Shown: positions 47,829-58,804 of the stretch, one piece after another
Layout: every line of letters starts with the position of its first letter
Numbering within the stretch: position 1 is the stretch's first letter
NCBI GenBank assembly: GCA_009733715.1
Contig: WMKJ01000049.1
Span: forward strand, 1-64,000
DNA: 64,000 nucleotides
Source of the DNA: Herpomyces periplanetae
Taxonomy: Eukaryota > Ascomycota > Laboulbeniomycetes > Herpomycetales > Herpomycetaceae
Direction: 5' to 3'
Made by a program: the position numbers and the translations under genes
The notes under the pieces: model-generated
What the model saw: the letters and a program-made list of their open reading frames with translations, nothing else
What the model was told of the DNA's origin: nothing
The model's database searches: none

Positions 47829-49455
47829 ATGTTAACGATTACAGTTCCTGGTTCATCTGCCAACATTGGACCTGGTTTTGACACTGTACGCACGCTATGC
47901 TCTACTTTATAGGTTAACATGTTGATCTGCTTTGTTACCATGTTTGGTTTTGCGTTTTACATTTACTTGGATTAATTGTGTCAACACAATTACATGATTT
48001 GCGTAAAGGAAACGTTACTTTGTTCATTATGGGAGGGCACCACTGTCAAGTATACTGATCGTAATTGATTCTACCTCGAAACCTTTAGATCGGTCTGGCT
48101 TTAACTTTATACCTAACAGTTACTGTAACACTTACTCCAGTGAAGATTTCATCCAAAGGTTTACAATGGACTATTACGTGTGAAGGAGTCAACGCACAAG
48201 ATATAAGCTGTGATCCCCGCCGAAATTTAATTTGTCAGGTTGCTACTTACGTGCTCCAGTGTCATGATAAATTACAGCTTGACTCGCAAATTAATTTACA
48301 CATTAACAATCAAATTCCCCTTGGTCGGGGTCTTGGATCATCTGGTGCTTCAATCGTGGCGGGAGCTACAATTGCTAATCAGATTGCTGACCTAGATTTA
48401 ACAAAACAGAGACTTTTGGTAGGTTACAGTAATTCACTTTAAGAAGAATAAATTTATATCAGGTTGTGATACTGAATTAGGTAAATCTTAGGAATACTGT
48501 CTTATGGTTGAAAGGCATGCTGATAAGTAAGTTGAATATGAATTATGTTTTTTCGTTAAATACATGATCAACGTTACGTTTTGGTACATTTAAAACGAGT
48601 TACGTTGGGCATATGAATGCATACTTGTGTAATATGTATGGGCGTTAAACTTTGAAATATTGTACCAGTATTACGGCGTCACTTTTTGGAAATATGGTGA
48701 TTACACTTGTTCATAGACGTGATCCACCGTTGGACAGTTTTCCCGATGTGTTGGATCCTGATAATACACAAGTTTTACCACCTCCAGAAGGCTTGGTCAG
48801 TTTACGTCAATGTGTACTATCACCTGATATAACATGCATACTCGTTATACCTGCATTTGTACTTCCTACAACAGATTCCCGAAATGTTTTACCAGATCAA
48901 TACACGCGCGGAGATTTAGTGTATAATATGCAGAGAACTGCACTTTTGGCAAATGCATTGTCCGATTCTCCGCTTGACGATAAATTTATTTTTGAGTTAA
49001 TGCAAGATAAGGGTAAGTCACTATTGTTATAGTGATTTAATTTTGGTGCACCTGCTATGATGCCTTTACGATACTACTTGCATACATGACGTTTTGGCTT
49101 GACGAGTGTTCTGATTGTAAAGAGTATAGTTCATCAACCTTACCGGATGAAGTTGATTCCAGGCTTTAACGAGATCCTGGATCAAATGAACCCCGAGCGA
49201 TATCCCGGGTTATTGGGCGTTTGTCTGTCGGGTGCTGGACCATCAAGTAAGTTAAGCAAGCAACAATATAAGTTAAATGCGTGCAATAATTTTAGATAGT
49301 TTAATTAACCTAGTGCAGTTCTTGCATTTGCGCGTACTAATGTCGATAAAATCGCTGCAAGAATGCAAGAGGCATTTAAATCACGACAAATTGATACCGA
49401 AGTCAAAATACTCCACACCGATGATCAAGGAACAAGAGTACACCATTGTAGCTAA
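47829..49455 (+). CDS. THR1: Homoserine kinase
   Basis: Exons 47829-47885, 48089-48418, 48492-48526, 48669-49012, 49130-49246 and 49319-49455 encode 339 residues. The start MLTITVPGSSANIGPGFDT and the GHMP ATP loop IPLGRGLGSSGASIVAGA are diagnostic. Across introns the model rebuilds EYCLMVERHADNITASLFGN, QDKVHQPYRMKLIPGFNEIL and CLSGAGPSILAFARTN, each matching yeast Thr1. It phosphorylates homoserine on the way to threonine. The third exon is only 35 nt. The model ends in TDDQGTRVHHCS. Confidence 0.93.
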
Positions 49456-49900
49456 CATCGTGTTGAATTAAATATTTGTGGAAATGATAGAGAAAATTTC
49501 AAAGATGCAATTAACTGTGTATTAAACCAATTGATAAGTGCGAAAAATATTTATCTTTTAACTTTTATCAAATTTTTGACCAGTTTTACCCAAATTTGGC
49601 TCATCGGACCACTCGGTACACCTTCCTCCTCCCCACACATACGTCATCATGACGTAAGAACCAAAGCCACGCCCGGGAGTAATCAGGTGATAATATGGAC
49701 CAGAGGGAATTGCATCCCGAAGCTCGGTGTGGCGGGGTGTGGCGGTGGAAGCGGAAAGGGATAAATGTTTATCCAAGCGTGGTTCATTTAAGGGACAGAA
49801 TAATTGTACCTACGAATGTTTGCTGGTGGTTTACGTTGTATCGTGTGAATTTATATTGATTAATTGAGGGAGTGAGAGTGGTCTGTTACAAGGGTCAAAT
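49456..49900. other. THR1 downstream / complex I-like gene upstream region
   Basis: 445 bp between + strand genes. It contains TGACGTAA (49650-49657), a near match to CRE, and a short G-rich run (49727-49760) with GGGGTGTGGCGG. No coding frame is recognised. Confidence 0.4.
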
Positions 49901-50251
49901 ATGGTGAACCAAGTGTTATTTTGGGCGGGATTCGGTACGTATGAGTGAATGATCTGGTACCATTTTATCCACATGTGTAGGCTAACTGGTGGGAGCGGGA
50001 GTGAGAGTATTACAGGTCTAGCGACACGAATATGGTCACTGGGTATTCAAATGCAACCGATGGTACAACGAAATGTTCGATTTATGCTGGTATATCCTGC
50101 GTACGCGGGAGTAGGAGCAGGGTTTGGGTACTGGCTACAGGGTGTGGAGAAACGACAGGATCGAATTATCGATGAATTAAAGGTTAAACTTCGCGAAAAA
50201 CAATTGCGCGTATTAGCACGTGAGGCGGCGGCTACGATAGATTCAAATTAA
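49901..50251 (+). CDS. Probable small mitochondrial complex I accessory subunit
   Basis: Exons 49901-49934 and 50016-50251 encode 89 residues. The protein begins MVNQVLFWAGFGLATRIWSL, followed by GIQMQP, and continues YPAYAGVGAGFGYWLQGVEK before a charged helix. From memory this order (VNxxxFWxGFGLAxRxWxLGIxMxP ... GYWLxGVExRQ) is that of a small fungal NADH:ubiquinone oxidoreductase accessory subunit with one or two membrane segments; I am unsure which nuo name applies. The splice G|GT rebuilds GFGLA. It has no N-terminal presequence. If the assignment holds, the organism has respiratory complex I. Confidence 0.6.
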
Positions 50252-51017
50252 TTTACGTATACTTTACACTCGATGGTCGAGTTAGGTCGCGTTGTATGCA
50301 TTTCACTTCCTATTCTCTTCAAGCCCCGCCCCGTGTACCGTTGATGATATATCGCGAGGGCAATTCATAGTGAGGCGTTTAGTTGTTTATGTATGCCAGA
50401 GAGAATGAGCGTGTGTGTATGTATATGCGTGTGTGTGTGTGTGTGTATGTGTGTATGTGTGTATGTGTGTACGCAGGCATGCTTGGGTGCTTATTCCTAC
50501 AAAATTTCTTGTGTACTGGTCCACATTAAACTGATTTACGCGTTAACGTTAAATACTCTAATCATCATTCGGTTGCAACGTGTACACACAATCATACGTG
50601 CTGGTCAGCGTAAGCCTTAGCCTTAGCGTTCACAGAAAGCTGAATATACACTTCCCTCCTAGTTTTCATAACAATCGTAATAAAATTATTTGGAAGGTTG
50701 ACCATGGTCGATTGACAACTACCGGGTTATCCATGCTGTTCAGTGCACTGAACCGGCATAACCACAAAATATCTATCGCGCTTCCTCCGAGTTACACGAC
50801 AGTCGTCAATTTAACTTACCTTGACTAACAGCTTCCACCATACACTCACTCCTATTCCATCCAGTCTAAGTTCTATCTACAAACTTATTCTTCTACATCA
50901 CACATCTTACCATACTAAACCAAAATATTTACTCGTTACCCACTACTTGGGAATCGTAAAGCTTAGTTACTCATCTTTTATTAATACCAAATCATTCTAT
51001 CAATATTGTGTTTAATT
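50252..51017. other. Intergenic with GT microsatellite
   Basis: A 766-bp gap before the CofD-like gene. It holds a GT-rich microsatellite (listed separately) and otherwise no recognised gene. Confidence 0.45.
50410..50471. repeat. GT-rich microsatellite
   Basis: A run of GTGT broken by ATGT/ATAT units, about 62 bp, including one uninterrupted (GT)8-9 block. Such tracts can form Z-DNA and vary in length between isolates. Confidence 0.85.
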
Positions 51018-52743
51018 ATGTCTTCATCTAACGCTTCGACAATTGATACTTCCGGGTAAGTTAAGTCTGCATTATTTATGGTTATAAAAGCATCGGCAAC
51101 CTCGATCATCACGAGTTACTACTGCTTCTCACAGCATAAATTCGGTATTTAGATCCAAGGGTAAATGTATAGCAGTGTTTTCTGGTGGCAGCGCAGCCAA
51201 TAGTATTATCGAAGTGTTTTCGAATGTCGCTCAAAAACATCACCTTTCCCTCAAATTTATCATGCCAATAAGTGATAATGGTGGTAGTTCGTCCGAGTTA
51301 ATTCGAGTATTCGGAGGTCCGGGTAAGTTGCATAGTGCCAGCGAAAAAAGCGACCTCACAAATGCTCATGTGAGAGCTTTACACGCACGCGTATTCTAAT
51401 TAGTACTACCGTGATCCATATTAACGACTAGGAATTGAGCTTAAATAGGCGTGGGAGATATACGAAGTATGTCACTAACGTTGTGCTTTTCTTCCGTTAG
51501 CTAAAACCTAAACTTACACTATGTCTATCACTCAGACCGACTTATCCGGTTCATCCCATGTAGCGAAAGTGAAGACGATGAAAATTCAGCTTTAAGAAAA
51601 TTTTTTAGTTATCGATTACCAGCTGTATCAACTAATGCTAAACGGGAATGGCAAGAAATCCTTGAAACCCGTAGCACTCTTTGGCAAGGAATTGGTTCAG
51701 CGAAACGCGAGTTAATTCGCTCATACTTGAACTTTATTAATGGAGAAATAGTCAAACGAATCCGACCGACAAGCGAGTTTAACTTTTCATCGGCATGTAT
51801 AGGCAACTTGTTTTTAACAGGAGCTCGATTGTTCACACGGGATCTCGAAAGTGCAATTTATTTACTGGGCTGCATTTGCAAAATTCCAGAATATGTATCT
51901 GTGTTGCCGGCAATCAACACAAATTTCACACATCATATTGCGGCCCAGCTCGCGAATGGAAATTTATTACTTGGACAAAATGCTATATCGCATCCTTGTG
52001 ATACATCCCCACCAACTGTCATTGGGGCATCATCACCAGATATTGATAAACCTATTAGCTTGGAGGATGATAACGTTGAAGATGAGAATTTACCCGGATC
52101 TCTGGCAACATTAAGAAAACCCAACATTGAATATTCCAAGTCAAGTGAGGATCTTCCATCACGTATATTGAGGATTTGGTATATTAATCCCTACGGCCAG
52201 GAGATACGGCTAAATGCGAATCCAAAGGTAACCGAATCATTGAGGAGTGCTACAAGTGTGATATACAGTATAGGGTCACTGTTTACATCGATTATACCGT
52301 CAATAATATTGAAAGAAGTAGGGAAAATTTTGGCAACAGGGGACATTCGGAGTAAAATCCTTATACTTAATAATATGACGGACAGAGAAACAGGGCCAGT
52401 TCCAGAAGCATTGACAGCATTTGACTTTGTAGCAGCAATTGCTAAAGCAGCAGGTGAAAGTCGAGGTATTGTTAATGTACCAAAAGAGGAGTACAAACAT
52501 TATGTGACGCACGTTATCCATTTGGAAGGACAAGGAACACCCAAGACAAGACAAAATGAACTCAAGGAACTGGGAATTGAGGCTATACAGTTATACGGAC
52601 GCAGGGCAGCCGGCAGCACAGTACCACGTTACGATGAAACTGTATTAGCACAAACATTGGATAGTATAATTGGCCGGAAATTAACGCATCGAAGTCGACG
52701 CAATACATTACAAGAAGGACATTGGCATAGCAGATTTGAGTAA
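51018..52743 (+). CDS. CofD/YvcK-like protein (yeast YNL011C family)
   Basis: Exons 51018-51055, 51135-51322, 51449-51466 and 51536-52743 encode 483 residues. The N-terminal block CIAVFSGGSAANSIIEVF and MPISDNGGSSSELIRVFGG is the glycine-rich loop of CofD-type (2-phospho-L-lactate transferase-like) folds. The 18-nt third exon plus the fourth give GPGVGDIRNRLIRF, matching the GxGDIRNRL signature. Later blocks include LNFINGEIVKRI, SEFNFSSACIGNLFLTGARL and SVLPAINTNFTHHIAAQLANG. Fungal members are uncharacterised; bacterial relatives make coenzyme F420 or regulate cell-wall growth, but F420 synthesis is not implied here. Confidence 0.85.
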
Positions 52744-52780
52744 ATAATGAGAAGCTGAAGGTGTAGTCATTCAAGATTGA

Positions 52781-53199
52781 TTAACGAAGAGCATTGGCCC
52801 GTAACATTGCACCAAAACTTGTATTATCCGATGAAGGTTCAGCCATTAAAGCATCTAAACGAAAATCTTTCCATACAGGTTCCTTAAAGGAGTGAATAGC
52901 CCGGGTAATTCCAAAAGCGGCGTGCTGATCGGGTACTATATCTTCTTCATCCTCGGGATTTAGAGGTTCCAAATTAGGAGGAATTAAGATCTTATCCGGT
53001 TGTAGAGGTGTTCGATTAAAATCTTCTAAAAAATCAGCATGATGAGCATAATGATAATGAACGTGGTAGTATGATGAATCGCGAGACTTGATTGTGCAGA
53101 TTCAAATTTACAGCCCAGTGTGTAAGTAAAATATATCATGCTAAATTAGTCGATATAGAAAACATGATAAAACTTTCAAACAAGTTTGAAACATACCAT
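52781..53199 (-). CDS. Unrecognised small protein, start codon split from body by an intron
   Basis: The proposed model is a lone ATG (53199-53197) followed at once by GTATGT, a 110-nt intron, and an exon 53086-52781, giving 102 residues. The protein begins MSRDSSYYHVHYHYAHHADF, has an acidic centre (LNPEDEEDIVPD) and ends SFGAMLRANALR. The main exon is well supported by composition and an uninterrupted frame; a TGA just upstream requires an intron or another start. I do not recognise the family. It is divergent from RPS29 across 370 bp, so it may be co-expressed with translation genes. It is convergent with the CofD-like gene, 37 bp apart. Confidence 0.5.
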
Positions 53200-53569
53200 T
53201 CTAGCCGTAAATTTAATCGAAGCACAATCCAACTTAAAAACGCGAGCAATTGAAAATAAATTTTCCCAAATCTACGCAAACAATCCTCTTAAGCGTGTCA
53301 AAATCTCCAAAAATTCCTATCGCCAACCTTACCTAAGCAGCTTACGTCAGAATTCACGTGGAAAATATTAGGTAAGCGCACAGAGGGAGAAGCGAGGTGG
53401 GAATATAAAAGGGCGGAGGTGACAAAGATCGTGAAGAAGAAAAGTATGGATGTATAGGGAATTTTTTAACGAGGGTGACGATTAAAAGAGATATAATTTT
53501 TTAAGTGTACGAAAGAGTAAAGCTACAGTTGTTCTTCTTACGTTTTACTGCGGAAATAATTGGTTCAGT
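53200..53569. promoter_or_regulatory. RPS29 / unknown-gene divergent promoter
   Basis: 370 bp between divergent start codons. A CACGTG lies at 53355-53360, about 210 bp before RPS29, next to a TACGTCA half-CRE at 53343-53349 (CTTACGTCAG). Confidence 0.45.
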
Positions 53570-53903
53570 ATGGCACACGAAAATGTTTGGTATTCTCGAC
53601 CGCGCAAGTACGGAAAAGGATCTCGACAATGGTAAGTTTAATGTGATATATGCTTGTGCTTAAGGGTTCAGTTCATAAATTCCTGACGAAATGTCGATTA
53701 ACAAACTTTAGTCGGGTGTGTACCCATCGTGCGGGGTTAATTCGTAAATTCGGCTTGGATTTATGCCGACAATGTTTCCGGGAAAAAGCCCACGACATCG
53801 GGTTTGTTAAGGTACGGAACTACGCGTCCAGCACTCGAATTCGTATGCGTGCACGTAAAACTAATACAATTTTCTTAATTTTTATCTTGTTTAGCATCGC
53901 TAA
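53570..53903 (+). CDS. RPS29: 40S ribosomal protein S29 (uS14)
   Basis: Exons 53570-53631, 53712-53811 and 53895-53903 encode 56 residues, the usual length. The sequence begins [20 protein letters not shown] and then CRVC, followed by [17 protein letters not shown] and AHDIGFVK. The two CxxC pairs bind zinc. The last exon supplies only HR and the stop codon. The protein sits in the head of the small subunit. The first intron interrupts the first zinc knuckle (Cys codon TG|T). Yeast Rps29 ends IKLD, so the HR end differs slightly from the common form. Confidence 0.95.
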
Positions 53904-54121
53904 ATCACGGTGAAAACTGTGGGCAGTTTTGGATCATTGGAACATCATGAATTTACACCCTAGCTAAATTTGTGTTACTCTTGATATTAGGCAAAATTGT
54001 AACTTGGTTGTGAATAAGAAATTGTCAACTACGTGTTAAGATAGCTTTCAACCACGCTATATAATTCTATAACATCAAGCTACAGTATACATAATCACAC
54101 AAATGCGCATTCATTTGACCA

Positions 54122-56680
54122 TCAAATCTTAATTATATCGACACGAGCACGCTGATAAACTTTATGGGGTAATGATTTTGATTGTTCAAGGTCAGGTGTA
54201 ATTGACATAGGATGGATCGTAATCTTCGCAAATGTGCCAGCACCTTTGGATTTGCATAACGTTCCAGGATTTACCACTATAACTGAATCAACTACCTATT
54301 TTCAAGATTAGCAAAAACCAATCTCCATATGGAAACGTACAAACTAGATTACCTACCTTAACAAAGGGGGTCAAGACGGACGGTGATATTAAAATATCGG
54401 GGCGCATACCAAGCCAATCGGCCAATTTAAGATAGGGCACCTCAAGCATGAAACCGATATTTTCGTATGCAGACCAAGGTTCCTTGGGCTCATTCTCACT
54501 AGGAGGAAATATGCGAAATGGACCGTGAGGCTTATCACCACTTTTACCATCGAGTAATGGTGGAGGAAACACGGGAAAGAAATGTCGCTGTTCAATTAAC
54601 TGACGTGATAGTCTATGGAAGATATTTTCACCAGCACAACCTGATGACACACATTCACCAAAGCGCATAGCATTGAAGACATCTTGAGTAGACATTCCAA
54701 TAACTATTTCATTAATGCCGAGGGTTATTGGGTTTGTTGCAGAAAGGACCTGTTTACTTGATAAGCCCAAGGAAGCTTTTGCAAGTCTATCTTGAGGCCA
54801 TGAAACATGTCGATTGATTATATCGCGAACCGACGAACAAATAATCACTTTCAAGCTGGGCATTGATGTACATAGGTTGTTAATTGGGGTAGAAAAGTAA
54901 AATTTGAAGACGTCCGCAACATCAGAGTTATTAACAGTTGGAGCTCCAGGCTCGAGAGGGAAGTGCACATCACCTAATCGGATACTAGGATGGTCTAAGT
55001 CGAGGAACGGACCGCACAAAATAAGTAAATCGGCGCACGCTTGTTTAACCTGTTCAAGTAAAACTAGAAAAGGTTTGAATGCCACAGGAAACAGGCGCTC
55101 ATGAGTAGTATATGGGCCAGATGCGACGATGACGGTTAATGGAGTGACTTGATCTGTTTGAATAGCATTATTGGGTGGAGGAGGATTCGTAGTAGAGTTT
55201 GGGGAGGGATTGATCAATCGATTATTGAATTGAATGAAATCCGAGTAACTTGTACTAGGCATGTCAAGCAGGGGGATAGGAATTGACTCCAATACTATGA
55301 ATTCTTCACCTGTAGGATTACAACCACGAAAGGCGACAATTTTTCCGGGAAAGAAAGCATAATCATCAATTCGATCAACGTTTATGGGCACCCGTAACCC
55401 TGATCCGACTCTCAAAGAAGGTTCAAGAAGCATTGAATGAGGAAATAATTTCTGACCATCTGGAGTATCACAGACAATACGACCGACCGCTATCAAAGGT
55501 GATATAGATTGAATGACGGGATTACCAAATTTATCATCATCGAACTGATAATGATCTTGTACCAATGCCATGAATTCTTCAATTCGGTCATCTAATACTT
55601 CAGCAGCTTCACTAATCTTCATCCCCATGGTGCGATGAGCGAATTTTGAGATATCCGTGTAAGGCTTAATTTTGACGCGACTTTCCTGCCACGACGTATC
55701 ACGGGTGGATAAAGTAAGGTGGGGATTAAGTGAATCAAAAATCCGCCCAAATTGATTTGAAGGAATTTTAACGTTGGGGACATCATTGTAATCCTTTGCA
55801 GCATTATGTTTAGCCGGACTGGAAGATTATTTGTTAAACTTTGCCAAAAGTAAATTCAAAAACCAGAAAATAAAGAGAAAGAGTTGTTTTGAGGGCAAGA
55901 AGAAGAAAGGTTCTCGACAATCCACAGCAACTCGCTTAAATAAAAAAAACACATACAGATTAGTCAGCTCATACGAGGCCGGAGGGTCGGGATCAAGATC
56001 TCCGGATGGGGGTGGCGCAGATGGTTGGGAGGGGGAGGAAGGGGTGGCGCAAGGGGGATCGGTAGGGGGATGATCCGACTCGGGGGCGGGGTGAGGCGGT
56101 GCAAGAGCTGGGGTGATGAACTCTCCTAAACTGGTAAGGCGGGGAGAAAATGAAAAAGTTGGCAGAAACATTTTATACGTATATATTAGCATTGTAACCA
56201 GTCGGAATGTGGTAAGACAAGCTTAAATTCATGGAAGGAAGCGTGTACGTACTAAAATTCACACTGGGGGTGTACTTACATATCGGAAATGTTTGTTGAA
56301 GATTGCACAGTACCCGCGGTAGCAGTTACTTGGGCTAGTTTGGCACGTTTTAACTTTGGCTTAGAGCGAGAATGATGAGCAGAGCGAGCTAATACGCTAA
56401 CTTGATTGTGTAAATCTTGACGAAAATCTCGTAGTAAGTTCAATGTCATGGCCTGGGATGCTTTAATCTTCATTTTAAGGCAGTAAGCCTCCCATTTAAT
56501 GTGTAAATCAGTTAGACTAAGGCCAAAGCTACGTTGTATAGAGTGTAATTCATCGATAATTTCGCCGGAAAGACATGTTGTATCAGATGATGATACACTT
56601 GTAAGCGCAAATAATTGATTTAACTCGTGTATTGAAGCTAATATTGAACCATCCAAAGTGTCTCGCGATTTTGACGACAT
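54122..56680 (-). CDS. POL12: DNA polymerase alpha B subunit
   Basis: Exons 56680-56280, 56130-55957, 55818-54353 and 54282-54122 encode 733 residues. The N-terminal helical domain (IQRSFGLSLTDLHIKWEAY) is the one that binds partners in family members. A Pro-rich linker follows. The OB-fold region shows DRIEEFMALVQDHYQFDDD and VGRIVCDTPDGQK; the phosphoesterase-like core, inactive in this family, shows VIVASGPYTTHE and DLLILCGPFLDLDHPSI. The last intron rebuilds FVKVVIVVNPGTL. It tethers primase to the catalytic subunit at replication initiation. The donor of the last intron was chosen by phase (AAGGTAG|GTAATC). Confidence 0.9.
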
Positions 56681-57212
56681 TGTATAACGAATTAATTTTC
56701 CGTAGTATGTACGCGCACGCTGACCAACTGAATGTTAGAAACATACGCGTACTAGTATACACAATATTATACGAGTAAACTGTTTCTTACTGCTAATTCC
56801 GCAGAATTTCTTTACCCGCGCAAAACCAATTCCAATGTGTACATTAATTCCATCAAACAAAGCTCCATTTACCTTCTATTCATCCATCCTCTCCCCTCCC
56901 ACCCGTCCCCACTCCCCCTTCCAGCGCCCGAGCCCATTACTCAGCGGCTGACGTTAGCTGTCACGTGTACAAATGAGAGGGAGGGAGGGGAAAGATGCAA
57001 GGGAAAATATTGCCCGCGTGAGGAACGCGATGATGATAAAAGAAGATTTGAAAATAGCTGATAGGTTAGGACGGGTTGGAGGGTTGTGGTGGAATTTTAC
57101 GGGAAAAGGCTTTCATTGGAATATAATTGTTGGGTTACTTTAAGGTTATTAAGGAAGATTTGTGGGTAAAATTTTATCCTTGGAGACGAGTTAAGTGTCA
57201 GCACGTCATAAA
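56681..57212. promoter_or_regulatory. POL12 / Sec14-like divergent promoter
   Basis: 532 bp between divergent start codons, with TGACGTTA (56949-56956) and CACGTG (56962-56967) close together in a C-rich/G-rich switch region. No MluI-type cell-cycle box (ACGCGT) is seen near POL12 except an ACGCGTAC at 56744-56751, about 65 bp upstream of its start, which contains ACGCGT. Confidence 0.45.
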
Positions 57213-58697
57213 ATGTTTCGAAAAATTGATAATAGTAAAGTTTCATCTTCTGTACAAAGAAGTAGTGGAAGCAACACTGCTACGGGGCATTCTAACGATG
57301 AAAATGGTAATATTAAAGGTTCTCCGGGCATACTAACAATATCGGGAAAACGTACCTTAACAGCGGAACAAGAGACAAAGTACGATCAAATATTAAGTTA
57401 TTTTTCCTTACGTTACGGGGATTGTGACGGCGATAGCGAAGACAGACAAGAAGATCACTACAGTGTTGACCATTTGACAAAGTATTCGGATGAAAAAGGT
57501 AATAGGATTGATACCGAAGTTAACACATGAATTAAAGTTAATGTAAATGGCATAAATGTTAACATAAGTTTACCAGAGTTACCCATAGTATACCGCCAAT
57601 CGTTAAACTCCTCAATAAATGACACTACTGATTCAAAAGATGATAGTGGTGCATCTTGCTCCTGTACTAATAATTCTACAACAGCTACTACTATCAGGTC
57701 TAATTCAACGATTGAAGGTACTCCGGAAAAAGATAAAGTTACCAACATTACAGCCAAGTTAACCTTAACATCGTTGGATTCACTTAATTTACCTGAACCC
57801 GTCTTGTCAACACTCGCAGACGATGAACGAATGTTTCTAACGCGTGAATGTATTATTCGCTACTTGACTGCATCGCGATGGAGTGTACCTGAAGCGATTA
57901 AACGCTTGTTTGCTACGTTAAAGTGGCGTCGAGAATACGGAATTCCCTTTTCCGATGATTACATTGGGCCTGAAAACGCTACAGGGAAGCAGTGTATTTT
58001 TGGTTACGATAGACAAGGTCGACCGTGCTTATACCTCGATCCAGCGAGACAAAATACCGAACGTAGTCCACGACAGTTGCATCATCTTGTATACATGCTT
58101 GAACAAGTTATCACATTAATGCCACCAGGTTGTGAAATGTTAACTTTGTTAATACGGTTTCACGGTTCACCCATGACTGGTGGAAAAAATGTCAGTGTAG
58201 CCCAGGGAAAGGAAACCGTTCGAATTCTCCAGTGTCATTATCCAGAACGATTAGGAAAGGCTTTAGTGAGTGATTTACCCTGGTATATTCGAACATTCTT
58301 CAAGTTGATATCACCCTTACTCGATCCAGTCACTAAATCAAAGATGCTATTTAACCAACCCTTAACCGAGCATATCAGTCAGAACCAATTACCCCGAGAA
58401 TTCGGTGGTACATTTGATCTTCAATATGATCATAACGTTTACTGGCCAACTTTAACAAGGCTGTGCGATAAACGTCGAAAAAATTATCGTCAAAGATGGA
58501 TTCAACGTGGCCGGAAAATCGGTGATAGTGAATTCTACCTTCGCGGTGGAGGTTACACTCCCGAGTCAACTGATGGCGAAGATGGTTTAATTGATTGGAA
58601 TGAATTCTTCAGATCATCAAATCAACTAAACCAGATGTCCGATAATCCTATTGAGCCAGAATTCACGATTTCTTCCGTAACCTCATCATTACCGTGA
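57213..58697 (+). CDS. Sec14/CRAL-TRIO lipid-transfer protein, Pdr16-like
   Basis: Exons 57213-57498 and 57577-58697 encode 468 residues. The first 180 residues are low-complexity. The CRAL-TRIO N domain begins near TRECIIRYLTASRWSVPEAI. The lipid-binding domain contains GRPCLYLDPARQNTE, YPERLGKALVSDLPWYIRTF, FFKLISPLLDPVTKSKMLFN and REFGGTFDLQYDHNVYWPTL, closest to yeast Pdr16/Sfh3 and Csr1. These exchange phosphatidylinositol with a second lipid (sterol for Pdr16) between membranes. The intron model joins DEK to ELPIVYRQSLN. Which second ligand is bound cannot be told by eye. Confidence 0.86.
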
Positions 58698-58804
58698 AGT
58701 TCAACTTCGATTAGATATACTGTAGTGTATTTTAAAGCATTTGAGGTTTACAGATGCAGGAATATTGGCGCTGCGGACGCATTAAGTTACCCTTTGTCCA
58801 AAAT

